The notes: generated from the letters alone by a model not told the origin. 37,974 nt of DNA from an uncultured Clostridia bacterium (GCA_947629555.1 CANRED010000013.1:1-37974); one strand, 5' to 3'. Positions 18,697 to 28,264 are shown, counted from the first letter of the stretch. Numbers and translations are program-made.

Positions 18697-19695
18697 GTGA
18701 TTAAAATTTTTAGTGTAATGAAAAATATATTTATACATATACGTTCATCATTAAAGATATTATTTCTATTAATTACAAGTGCTATAATAATATTAGCAAT
18801 TTTCAAATTTGTATATAAGCCAATGTATAGTGTAACATTCAATGGAGAATTTATTGGATATGTACAAGACAAAGATAATTTAGAATATAAAATAAATGAA
18901 TATATGAAAACTGGTGAAGGAGCAAATGTAGCATACGTAGACATTCCAGTTTTACCTGAATATGAAATGTGCTTATTAAAAAAAGATAAAACTACAAATG
19001 ATGATGAAATATATAATACAGTAAAATCTACTGGAACTACATACTATAAATATTATGCATTAACAGTATCAGATGAAGAAAAAGTATATGTAGATAGTAA
19101 AGAAAAAGCAGAAGAAATAATTCAAAAATTAAAAGATAAAAATAGTACAAATAAATCAAAGCTTGCATATGTAGAAAAATGCGAAACAGAAATGAAAGAA
19201 TTTACAGATGTAGATACTGCAGTTACAAAATTATATGTTAAACCAGTAGTAAGAGTAGCAGCAGCAACAACAGGAAGCGTTGGAGCTTATGGTGGAACAA
19301 ACTCATCTGCTGGAGTAAGTATAGGAATGGCTTTAACAAGACCAACATCTGGAGTAATTACATCAAGATTTGGTGTTAGAAGTAGTGGAATGCATACAGG
19401 ATTAGATATAGCAAACTCATTAGGAACTAATATATGTGCAGCAGCAGATGGAACAGTAAAATTCACAGGTTGGTATGGTGGATACGGAAATCTAGTAATA
19501 GTAACACATGGAAATGGTATAGATACATACTACGGACATTGCCAATCAATATTAGTAACAGCAGGGCAACCAGTTACACAAGGACAAGTAATAGCAAAAA
19601 TGGGATCAACAGGAAATTCATCAGGAAGCCATTTACACTTAGAAGTAAGAGTTAATGGAGTAGCACAAAACCCACAAACTTATGTATATAATTAA
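18697..19695 (+). CDS. M23 family (LytM-type) membrane-anchored metallopeptidase
   Basis: 332 aa; N-terminal TM helix; C-terminal SGVITSRFGVRSSGMHTGLDIANSLGTNICAAADGTVKFTGWYGGYGNLVIVTHGNGIDTYYGHC..GSTGNSSGSHLHLEVRVNG. Confidence 0.93.
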   Translation: MIKIFSVMKNIFIHIRSSLKILFLLITSAIIILAIFKFVYKPMYSVTFNGEFIGYVQDKDNLEYKINEYMKTGEGANVAYVDIPVLPEYEMCLLKKDKTTNDDEIYNTVKSTGTTYYKYYALTVSDEEKVYVDSKEKAEEIIQKLKDKNSTNKSKLAYVEKCETEMKEFTDVDTAVTKLYVKPVVRVAAATTGSVGAYGGTNSSAGVSIGMALTRPTSGVITSRFGVRSSGMHTGLDIANSLGTNICAAADGTVKFTGWYGGYGNLVIVTHGNGIDTYYGHCQSILVTAGQPVTQGQVIAKMGSTGNSSGSHLHLEVRVNGVAQNPQTYVYN

Positions 19696-19700
19696 TAAAA

Positions 19701-19736
19701 ATATGGAACGATAAAATAATCGTTCCATATCTTTTT
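19701..19736. terminator. Rho-independent terminator downstream of the M23 peptidase
   Basis: atatggaacgat-aaaat-aatcgttccatatcttttt. Confidence 0.85.
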
Positions 19737-19756
19737 ATTGCATAGGAAAATTAATA

Positions 19757-19787
19757 AGGGCCGCTTAAATCAAGCGACCCGTTTTTC
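19757..19787. terminator. Terminator-like hairpin between convergent M23 and mecA genes
   Basis: gggccgctt-aaatc-aagcgacccgttttt. Confidence 0.7.
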
Positions 19788-19790
19788 TGT

Positions 19791-20414
19791 CTATTTAAAA
19801 TATTTACAACATGTTTCTATTGAATTATTTTTTATAACAATTTTTCCATATTCACTAAGCTTTTTCTCGAATAAGTCAGAGTTGCTAATATAAGTGCTAA
19901 ACTCTGCAATTAATGAACAAAAAGATTTTAATAAAGATAAATCTGCTAAAATGTTATTTAATACTAAATAATAAGAATTATTGTATAAATATAATATTGA
20001 TTTTTTAATTTTCTTTACAATTAAACTACATTTAGAATTATGTAAAAGTGTAGCAAAACTACAGAAATCATCAAAAGTATTAAATTTATATACAGCTAAT
20101 TTTTTATCAATTTTAGTAGACTTCCTTTTTACAAGAATTTTTCTGTTATTTTTAAGTACATCAGCATCAGGAATTATTCGAGTTACATTTAAAACAAATT
20201 TACCATCTGGAGTAGCCAATGCTTCTAACAATATTTTATAGTCATCAGTTTTAAATCCAACCTTTTCTTCTGCCTCTTTTAACATATCAAAGAAAATATC
20301 TTGAGCTTCTATAGAATTAGACATAAACGAATGAAAATCTATGTTTTTTTCTTTCAAATCATCAAGGTTTAAAGTAATTCTAATTTTATTTTCAGTAATC
20401 TTTTCAATTTTCAT
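19791..20414 (-). CDS. mecA: MecA-like adaptor protein
   Basis: MKIEKITENKIRITLNLDDLKEKNIDFHSFMSNSIEAQDIFFDMLKEAEEKVGF at the N-terminus plus a C-terminal domain matches the MecA family layout; likely start is the internal Met at 20414. Confidence 0.85.
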   Translation of the reverse strand: MKIEKITENKIRITLNLDDLKEKNIDFHSFMSNSIEAQDIFFDMLKEAEEKVGFKTDDYKILLEALATPDGKFVLNVTRIIPDADVLKNNRKILVKRKSTKIDKKLAVYKFNTFDDFCSFATLLHNSKCSLIVKKIKKSILYLYNNSYYLVLNNILADLSLLKSFCSLIAEFSTYISNSDLFEKKLSEYGKIVIKNNSIETCCKYFK

Positions 20415-20689
20415 CCTTAAAATCCCCCGTTTCACCGATATAAGTGTATATAATAATTATACTACCAAATATACATTATTTAAATGATAAAAATTTGGTA
20501 AAAATACCAATTGTAATATATTTAATATATTATATTAAAACAAAAACAAAAAGGTACTCACTAATAATATCATAAATGAAAAAATATTAAAAGCAAAAAC
20601 ATAAAAAAAATACTTAATTTACTTGAAAAATTTATATTTTGAATATATAATATGTAAGAACTTAAAAACTATAAAAAGGAGTAATAAAA

Positions 20690-20947
20690 ATGGCAACAAA
20701 AGATAAAAATATATGGATATTGTTATTATTTATATTATCTGGATTAGTAATAGGTGGATTATTAGGAGAAATAGCAAGACAAGTAGATGGACTATGGTGG
20801 TTATCTTATGGACAAACCTTTGGAATGACTTCACCATTAGAATTAAATTTAAGCGTAATATCAATAACATTTGCACTAATGTTTAGAATAAATATTGCAA
20901 GTATTATTGGTATGGCAATAGCAATATTTGTTTATAGAAAAATATAA
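20690..20947 (+). CDS. Small membrane protein, DUF4321-like
   Basis: 85 aa, two hydrophobic segments, GLVIGGLLGEIA; located upstream of radC-mreB as typical for clostridia. Confidence 0.75.
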   Translation: MATKDKNIWILLLFILSGLVIGGLLGEIARQVDGLWWLSYGQTFGMTSPLELNLSVISITFALMFRINIASIIGMAIAIFVYRKI

Positions 20948-20989
20948 AACAATTTTGGGGGCAATTTAATAGAGAGGTAGGAATAAAAC

Positions 20990-21685
20990 ATGGCAATAAA
21001 ATTAAAAGAGCTCCCAATGTCAGAAAGACCATACGAAAAATTAGAAATGTATGGCGCAGAAACTTTAACTAATTCTGAATTATTGGCAATAATAATAAAA
21101 ACAGGGACTAAAGATGAAACATCAATTATGTTAGCACAGAAAATATTAAGTCTAAAAAATAACAATAGCAAACAAGACTTAAGATTTTTACAAGACATAT
21201 CAATAAAAGAACTAATGACAATAAAAGGTATTGGAAAAGTTAAAGCAATACAAATCAAAGCAGTAGGAGAATTAACAAAAAGGTTATCCAAGCCAATAAA
21301 TGATATGAAAATAAAAATAAAAAGTCCCAATGATATAGCAGACTTGTTTATGCAAGAAATGCGATATGAAAAAAGAGAAATGATGAAATTAGTTGTTTTA
21401 AATACAAAAAATATAATACAAAAAATTATTAATATTTCTTTAGGGGCTACTAATAGTGTATCAGTTGAACCTAAAGAAATTTTATTAGAGGCAATAAAAT
21501 GTCAAGCTACTAAAATAATACTAATACATAATCATCCAAGTGGAGACCCAACTCCAAGCAAAGATGATTACAGATTTACTGATAGAATATATGAATGTGC
21601 AGATATTATGGGCATAGAACTATTAGATCATATAGTAATAGGTGATGGAACTTTTGTTAGTATATTTAGTAAATGCAAACATTAA
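20990..21685 (+). CDS. radC: RadC family JAB-domain protein
   Basis: 231 aa; LPMSERPYEKLEMYGAETLTNSELLAIIIKTG and metal motif LIHNHPSGDPTPSKDD. Confidence 0.96.
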   Translation: MAIKLKELPMSERPYEKLEMYGAETLTNSELLAIIIKTGTKDETSIMLAQKILSLKNNNSKQDLRFLQDISIKELMTIKGIGKVKAIQIKAVGELTKRLSKPINDMKIKIKSPNDIADLFMQEMRYEKREMMKLVVLNTKNIIQKIINISLGATNSVSVEPKEILLEAIKCQATKIILIHNHPSGDPTPSKDDYRFTDRIYECADIMGIELLDHIVIGDGTFVSIFSKCKH

Positions 21686-21717
21686 ATATAAAACATAGTA
21701 AATTGGAGGAAAAGGAA

Positions 21718-22761
21718 ATGTTTAAAAAATTTAATTTATTTAATTTTAGTGGAAAAGATATTGGTATAGACTTAGGAACAGCAAATATACTAGTAACTTT
21801 AAAGGGAAAAGGAATTGTGTTAACAGAGCCATCAGTAGTAGCGATTGATAGAAGAACAGGTGCTATACTTGCAACAGGACATGAAGCAAAAGAGATGTTA
21901 GGAAGAACACCAGACCAAATAAAAGCAGTTAGACCTTTAAAAGATGGAGTAATAGCAGACTTTACAGCAACACAATTACTATTAAAAAATATAATTTCAA
22001 AAGTATGTCAAAGATATAATGCAGGTAGACCAAGAGTAGTTGTAGGAGTTCCATCAGGAATTACAGAAGTAGAAGAAAGAGCAGTAGAAGAATCAGTATT
22101 AAACGCAGGTGCAAGAGAAGTTTATTTAATAGATGAGCCAATGGCAGCTGCAATAGGAGCTAACTTAGATGTTGCAGAACCAAGCGGAAGCATAATAGTT
22201 GATATCGGTGGAGGAACAACAGAAGTTGCAGTAATATCTTTAGGAGGTATCGTAATAAGCCATTCCTTAAGAATAGCTGGAGACGAACTAGATGAAGATA
22301 TAGTTAATTACATAAAAAGAGAAATGAACCTAGCAATAGGAGAAACAACAGCAGAACAAATAAAAATGGAAATAGGATGTGCTGCACCTCTTATGACAGA
22401 AGAAAGTATGGAAATAAGAGGAAGAGATTTAACAACAGGTTTACCAAGAAATGTAACAATTACATCAAGTCAAATAGAAGATGCAATGAAGGATTCTATA
22501 TCAGAAATTATAGATGTTGTAAAATCAACATTAGAAAAAACTCCTCCAGAATTAGCATCAGATATAGTAGAAAAAGGAATTGTTTTAGCCGGTGGAGGAG
22601 CATTAATAAAAAATTTAGACAAGCTTCTTAGCCAAAAAACAAATATGCCAGTGTATGTAGCAGAAAATCCATTAGAATGTGTTGTTAAAGGAACTGGAAA
22701 AACTTTAGAGGATTTAGAAAGATTAAAAACAGTATTGATAAACGCAAGACGTCATAGATAA
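21718..22761 (+). CDS. mreB: Rod shape-determining protein MreB
   Basis: DIGIDLGTANILVTLKGKGIVLTEPSVVAIDRRTG, IVDIGGGTTEVAVISLGGIV; likely ATG 21718 with RBS ttggagg (ORF track start 21673 is upstream). Confidence 0.97.
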   Translation: MFKKFNLFNFSGKDIGIDLGTANILVTLKGKGIVLTEPSVVAIDRRTGAILATGHEAKEMLGRTPDQIKAVRPLKDGVIADFTATQLLLKNIISKVCQRYNAGRPRVVVGVPSGITEVEERAVEESVLNAGAREVYLIDEPMAAAIGANLDVAEPSGSIIVDIGGGTTEVAVISLGGIVISHSLRIAGDELDEDIVNYIKREMNLAIGETTAEQIKMEIGCAAPLMTEESMEIRGRDLTTGLPRNVTITSSQIEDAMKDSISEIIDVVKSTLEKTPPELASDIVEKGIVLAGGGALIKNLDKLLSQKTNMPVYVAENPLECVVKGTGKTLEDLERLKTVLINARRHR

Positions 22762-22770
22762 AAATAACAC

Positions 22771-22951
22771 CTTGCCTCCCTTCTGTAGGGAACGACGCCC
22801 CGTCATTCCATGATTGTAGGGAACGACGCCCTCGTCGTTCCGTTGCTTCGAAGGTATACCCCATATAATATAGGATTCAAGCAGATTGCAAAAATGTAGG
22901 GAACAGACCGGAGCGTCGTTCCGTTACTCCGAAGGTATGCCCAATACAATA
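22771..22951 (+). repeat. Interspersed repeat cluster (tandem A modules and one divergent module)
   Basis: cttgcctcccttctgtagggaacgacgccccgtcattccatgattgtagggaacgacgccctcgtcgttccgttgcttcgaaggtatacccc ... atgtagggaacagaccggagcgtcgttccgttactccgaaggtatgccc. Confidence 0.88.
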
Positions 22952-22971
22952 TCCTATTCAAGGAGAAAACC

Positions 22972-23775
22972 ATGAACAAAAATAAAAAATCCAGTATCAT
23001 AGGTATAATAATAACAATACTAATATTAATAATATTAGTTGTTGTAACAAATAATAATTCAATACATATAGGAGGTATTGCAAGTAAAATTGTAATGCCT
23101 ATTCAAAATGGTATTACATATTTAAAAAACAAAATAATAGGAAACAATGAATTTTTTGTAGATATAAAAAATCTAAACTCAGAAAATGAACAACTAAAAC
23201 AAGCAAACAAAGAGTTAGAACAACAATTAAGAGAGTTAGAAATGATAAAAGCAGAAAATGAAATGCTAAAAGAATATGCAAACCTAACAGAAAAATATTC
23301 AGAGTATAGTACAATACCTGCATATATAATAAATAGAAATATTAGCAATTTTAGTGAAGATATAGTAATAAATGTTGGATCAAAAGACGGAATAGAGCCT
23401 AATATGTGCGTAATTTCAGAAAAAGGATTGGTAGGATATATAGTATCAACAACAGACACAACATCCAAAGTACAAACTATAATAGATACCTCAACAAGTG
23501 TTAGTGCAACAGTAACTACTACTAGAGATAGTATAGTGTGTAAAGGAGTTTTAGATAGCGATACAACTCTAAAAGCAGTATACATTCCTATAGATGCAAC
23601 ACTTGCTATAGGAGATAAAGTTGAAACATCTGGAATGGGAGGAATATATCCTAAAGGAATTACTATAGGTACTATAAAAGAAGTTATAAACACAAAAAAT
23701 ATTGCAGATAGGTATGCTGTAGTAGAAACAGCAGTAGATTTTTCAAAAATAGAAACAGTATTAGTAATAAAATAA
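22972..23775 (+). CDS. mreC: Rod shape-determining protein MreC
   Basis: 267 aa; N-terminal TM, coiled coil, VINVGSKDGIEPNMCVISEKGLVGYI, GMGGIYPKGITIGTI; between mreB and mreD. Confidence 0.95.
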   Translation: MNKNKKSSIIGIIITILILIILVVVTNNNSIHIGGIASKIVMPIQNGITYLKNKIIGNNEFFVDIKNLNSENEQLKQANKELEQQLRELEMIKAENEMLKEYANLTEKYSEYSTIPAYIINRNISNFSEDIVINVGSKDGIEPNMCVISEKGLVGYIVSTTDTTSKVQTIIDTSTSVSATVTTTRDSIVCKGVLDSDTTLKAVYIPIDATLAIGDKVETSGMGGIYPKGITIGTIKEVINTKNIADRYAVVETAVDFSKIETVLVIK

Positions 23776-23792
23776 TAATATAGGAGGTTAAA

Positions 23793-24323
23793 ATGAAGAA
23801 AGCACTTGTATATGTAGGAATATTTTTAGCCTTTGTTGTAATATATATTTTACAATCAAATTTATTTACATGGTTTACTATTGCTGGAATACAACCAAAT
23901 TTATTTATAATTCTAATACTATTTTGCGGATTGTTTACTGGAAGAATATCAGGTCTTATAACTGGAGTTATAAGTGGCATTTTATTAGACTTATTTATAC
24001 AAGTTGATGTTATAATAGAGCCAATAATGTTAGGAGCATTAGGATTTGCTAGTGGAATATTAGCTAAAAACTTTTCAAAAGAAAATCGATTCAATATAAT
24101 GATTATGGTAATTTTAACAACTCTATGCTATGAAACCGGAGTATATTTACTTAAAATATTAATATATAGTGTAAACATAGAATTATTATCATTTATAAAA
24201 ATAATTTTGATAGAAGTTATTTTTAATGCAATGATTACAATAATAATATATCCAATATTCCAATATTTTGGAAAGAAAATAGAAGATCAATTATTTGGGG
24301 CAAAAATATTAAGATATTTCTAA
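23793..24323 (+). CDS. mreD: Rod shape-determining protein MreD
   Basis: 176 aa hydrophobic protein following mreC; GLFTGRISGLITGVISGILLDLF. Confidence 0.92.
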   Translation: MKKALVYVGIFLAFVVIYILQSNLFTWFTIAGIQPNLFIILILFCGLFTGRISGLITGVISGILLDLFIQVDVIIEPIMLGALGFASGILAKNFSKENRFNIMIMVILTTLCYETGVYLLKILIYSVNIELLSFIKIILIEVIFNAMITIIIYPIFQYFGKKIEDQLFGAKILRYF

Positions 24324-24340
24324 AAGAAAGTGGTGAAATA

Positions 24341-26408
24341 GTGAGAGACGAAGACAAAAACAAATTGAGATATAATATGCTAAATCTTCTAATATATGCT
24401 ATAGGAATAATACTAATATTAAGATTATTTAATTTCCAAATAGTACATGGAGAAGAATATAGACAGATGTCAAATAATAGATTAACTAGAGAAATAACTG
24501 TTACGCCAACAAGAGGAAATATATTAGATAGAACAGGAAATATAATTGTAGGAAACACAATGGGGTTTGAATTACAATTATATAAAAGTAAAATAGATAA
24601 TGAAGTATTAAATAAAACAATATTAAATGTAATAGAGATTCTTGAAAAAAATCAAGACACATATATAGATACATTTCCGATGGAAATTAATCCTTTTGAG
24701 TACACTTATGAAGGAGAGACTTTAAAATCTTGGAAGAAAAGCAACAACATAGATGAGGATGTAAACGCAGAAGAATGCTTTAATATATTTGCTCAAAAAT
24801 ACGAAATAAATAATTATACTACAGAACAAGCAAGAAAAATAATAGCAATTAGATATAGAATACAAACAGAAGGATATAGCAGTACAAAGCCACTAGTAAT
24901 ATCTAAAAACATAAGCAGACAAAGCATAATTGAACTAAATGAGCAAAACAGCAATTTTGCAGGAATAGATATTGTAAGGCAGTCTATTAGAGATTACAAG
25001 TATCGGAAAATTGGCATCTCACATAATAGGCTATATGGGTAGAATAGATGAGGCAGAATATAAATCAAGAAACGGCGAGTACGGAATGAACGACTACATA
25101 GGAAAACTTGGAATAGAATACATATTCGAAGATTATCTAAGAGGAGAATCTGGAATAAAGCAAGTGGATATGGACATAAATGGAGTAAAAGTAGCAGAGT
25201 ATGATACGCAAGAAGCCGTACAGGGGTCAGATGTTGTACTAACAATAGATGCGAATTTGCAGAAGGTAACAGAAGATGCACTAGAAAGAAATTTAGAAAA
25301 AATGAGAAATGGTAGTTTTGGAGAAAAGTGTGATGCAACAAGAGGTGCAGTTGTTGTTACTAATGTAAAAACAGGAGAAATTCTTGCAATGGTAAGTTTG
25401 CCAGATTATGAACCACAGCTATTTTTAAATGGAATTAGCGATGAAAAATGGGCTGAATATCAAGAAAAGAATGCTTTATATAATGTAGCTACTCAAGGAA
25501 GTTATGCACCAGGCTCAATATTTAAAATGGTTACAGCAATAGCAGGATTAGAAACTGGAGCAATTACTACAACAGAAAAAATAAATGATATAGGAGTATA
25601 TCCTTACGGACATCATCCAGAATGTTGGAATAAAGGAGGACATGGATGGATAAATGTATCAAATGCAATAAAGCAGTCATGTAATTTTTTCTTCTATGAA
25701 GTCGGATATAGAATGGGAATAGAACAACTTGAAAAATATGCAACTTATTTTGGATTAGGGCAAAAAACTGGAGTTGAAGTATTATCTGAAACATCAGGTA
25801 CATTGGCTGGAAAAACATATTATGATAAAATAGGAGAAACGTGGTATTTAGGAAACACGCTATCTGCAGCAATAGGACAAGCAGAAAATTCATTTTCACC
25901 AATACAAATTGCAAAATATATAAGTATGCTTGTAAATGGAGGAAAAAACATAGATTTAACATTAATAAAAACAATAATAAACCAAGATGGTACACAAGTT
26001 TCAGAAGAAGAAATAAAAGAATTTGTAAATCAAAAATTAGGTAGAGTAAATGATGAAAAAGAAGATTTAAATATAAAACAAGAAAATATAGATGCCATAC
26101 TAGAAGGAATGAGATCTGTTACAAGTGAAAGTGGTGGAACTGCATATTCAATATTTAAGAACTTTAATATAGAAGTAGGAGGAAAAACAGGTTCTGCAGA
26201 AGCGGGAAATAAGGTTAATGGCTGGTTTGTTGGTTTTGCACCATTTGATGAACCAGAAATATCAATAGTAGTATTTGTAGAAGGTGGAAAACATGGAAGC
26301 TATACAGCAGAAGTTGCAAGAGATATTATAGCAGAATACTTTGGAATGGAATCAGAAAAAATCATAGAAGATAACACAATAAAAACATACAATCAAACAA
26401 TACAATAA
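24341..26408 (+). CDS. mrdA: Penicillin-binding protein 2 (peptidoglycan D,D-transpeptidase), requires +1 shift at CGG 25004-25006
   Basis: ORFs 24341-25042 and 25011-26408 are two halves. TPTRGNILDRTGNII, then VRQSIRDYKY-[C]-GKLASHIIGYMGRI, then GSYAPGSIFKMVTAIAGLE (SXXK), KTGSAE. Omitting C25004 gives 688 aa. Confidence 0.93.
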
Positions 26409-26442
26409 ATTATATTTAAAATAAAATTAGGAGGAATAAAAA

Positions 26443-27054
26443 ATGGATAATTTCGTTACTATTAACTTAAAACAAGAAGAAATAATACTAAAAATATCAG
26501 AACAAGCTACACAAGAAGAAATAATAAAATGTATGGAAGAGAAAATTCCACAATTAAGTAAAATGTACAAAAAAGAACAAATACCGATAAGTGTAACAGG
26601 AAAGGTTTTAAAAGAAAAAGAGATGGAAGAAGTAAAGAATTTAATAAAAAAAGACATAAATGTGGAAGTAAAATTTGATACACCTAAAGAAATGGGACTT
26701 TCTGAAATAAAAAAAGTATATGAAAGAGATACAGAAACTTCAGAAACAAAATATTACCGAGGCTCTTTAAGATGTGGACAGAAAGTAGAATTTGAAGGAA
26801 GCATAGTAATAATGGGAGATGTAAACGGTGGTGCTGAAGTAATTGCAGGTGAAAACATAATAGTAATAGGAACACTTAGAGGATTAGCACACGCAGGAGC
26901 AAAAGGAAATAAAAAAGCAATAATATCAGCAAGCGCAATAGATACGCCACAAATAAGAATAGCAAACCTTGTAAAAGAAGTAGAAAAAGATAGATATCAA
27001 GCAAAAAAACTTATATACACTTATGTAAAAGAAAACGAAATAATAATAGAATAG
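26443..27054 (+). CDS. minC: Septum site-determining protein MinC
   Basis: 203 aa; C-terminal RGSLRCGQKVEFEGSIVIMGDVNGGAEVIAGENIIVIGTLRGLAHAGAKGNKKAIISA beta-helix domain. Confidence 0.95.
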   Translation: MDNFVTINLKQEEIILKISEQATQEEIIKCMEEKIPQLSKMYKKEQIPISVTGKVLKEKEMEEVKNLIKKDINVEVKFDTPKEMGLSEIKKVYERDTETSETKYYRGSLRCGQKVEFEGSIVIMGDVNGGAEVIAGENIIVIGTLRGLAHAGAKGNKKAIISASAIDTPQIRIANLVKEVEKDRYQAKKLIYTYVKENEIIIE

Positions 27055-27125
27055 GGAATGACGCCACGTCATTCCATGGTTGTAGGGAACGACGCCCTCG
27101 TCGTTCCGTGCTCCGAAGGCCCACC
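27051..27125 (+). repeat. Interspersed palindromic repeat cluster overlapping the minC stop codon
   Basis: tagggaatgacgccacgtcattccatggttgtagggaacgacgccctcgtcgttccgtgctccgaaggcccacca. Confidence 0.9.
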
Positions 27126-27126
27126 A

Positions 27127-27435
27127 TTAACTTAACAGCAATAAAACCAAAGCAATAAAAAGGCTATTATCTTCTACTCCTTCGCTATACAAGAAAAAAA
27201 TCAAAGAAATCAAAAGAATATCATCATAATAAAGTTTAACTCCAAACACATCCAAAAACGCATCATTATTACAAATATTATCTTTACAATTATTAGCATT
27301 TACAGCTTCATTCTTAATATAGGCATCTTTTTTAAAATTATCATTATGATTATCATTTATTTTATTCTTATTAATTTTATATTTTCTAAACGGATAATTA
27401 TTAAATCTAAAAAATGGAAATCCAAAATTCATCAT
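27127..27435 (-). CDS. Conserved-looking hypothetical protein with hydrophobic C-terminus
   Basis: 102 aa; overlaps the upstream ORF stop (ATGATG/TGA), implying translational coupling. Confidence 0.65.
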   Translation of the reverse strand: MMNFGFPFFRFNNYPFRKYKINKNKINDNHNDNFKKDAYIKNEAVNANNCKDNICNNDAFLDVFGVKLYYDDILLISLIFFLYSEGVEDNSLFIALVLLLLS

Positions 27436-27872
27436 CTGTCATCACCATTTGATTTAGAGAAAATATCAATTACTTGCGACATTTTAAAAAATTGTATGTA
27501 CTGATCAATTTTATTTTTTCTACTATCCTTTAAATAAGGTTTTAGGGAAATAAGAAGTTTCGCTCTAGGGTCATCTTTTGAATTCATTTTATCCATAATA
27601 GTCTTAAACTTCATAATAGTTTCAAAGTCAATTCCAGAGTTATCTTGTTCGGTATTATTAGAATTTGTTGCATTTTCAGATTTATCATTGGAACGTGAAT
27701 TTAACATATTAATTAAATTATTAATTGCTTCTGGGGAGATACTTGAAGTGTTACCAGATGAATTCGTATTTTTATCAGAAGAATTAATGTTAGATAAGAT
27801 TTTTTGTAAATTTTCTGGGATATTGCCACTATTAACCATAGATTTTAATTTATCAAAAGCATTATCTTCCAT
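27432..27872 (-). CDS. Hypothetical protein (Asn/Ser-rich linker, basic C-terminal segment DPRAKLLISLKPYLKDSRKNKIDQYIQFFKM)
   Basis: 146 aa, RBS gggaggt, coupled to 27127 ORF. Confidence 0.7.
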   Translation of the reverse strand: MEDNAFDKLKSMVNSGNIPENLQKILSNINSSDKNTNSSGNTSSISPEAINNLINMLNSRSNDKSENATNSNNTEQDNSGIDFETIMKFKTIMDKMNSKDDPRAKLLISLKPYLKDSRKNKIDQYIQFFKMSQVIDIFSKSNGDDR

Positions 27873-27915
27873 AACGGTTACCTCCCTAAACGTAAAAAGT
27901 AAAATATGTAAAAAA

Positions 27916-28059
27916 TTACATATTTTTAATCTTCTTTAAAATTTCCTCTTTATTGCCAGATTCTAGTATTTGACTTGCTTTAGCAATACCTTTTTCTAAA
28001 TCTTTAGGGTCCATCTTAGATAGCATATCCATTAATTTAGACATATCTGCATTATCCAT
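27916..28059 (-). CDS. Small hypothetical protein (47 aa)
   Basis: MDNADMSKLMDMLSKMDPKDLEKGIAKASQILESGNKEEILKKIKNM* with RBS aaaggatgg; below the ORF-track length cutoff. Confidence 0.6.
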   Translation of the reverse strand: MDNADMSKLMDMLSKMDPKDLEKGIAKASQILESGNKEEILKKIKNM

Positions 28060-28264
28060 TAAAATCCATCCTTTCTAATAATATAATTTATGTATCATAT
28101 ACCATAATATGAATAAAAAACAAAAAAGTGACTATACATGAAAATGTAATAAAAATTTAATATTAAAAGATGTATAATTCGACTAAATTCTACATCCGTA
28201 AAAAGATATATGGTAAAAAATTAGGAAAAATCTGTAAAAAACGCTTTAAATAACCTCAAAACTA

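Noticed and set aside
5770-25006. Local homopolymer sequencing error as sole cause of the three insertions
   Set aside because: The extra base is a C next to no C homopolymer, and near-identical contexts without it are intact (e.g. TATGGAAAATTA near 8896). Cannot be fully excluded without reads, so noted in the main finding
5290-26408. Treating the three split genes as ordinary pseudogenes
   Set aside because: Each has exactly one lesion, identical in sequence context, with long intact downstream reading frames; one is PBP2 in an intact mre operon. An artefact remains possible but random decay does not explain the shared octamer
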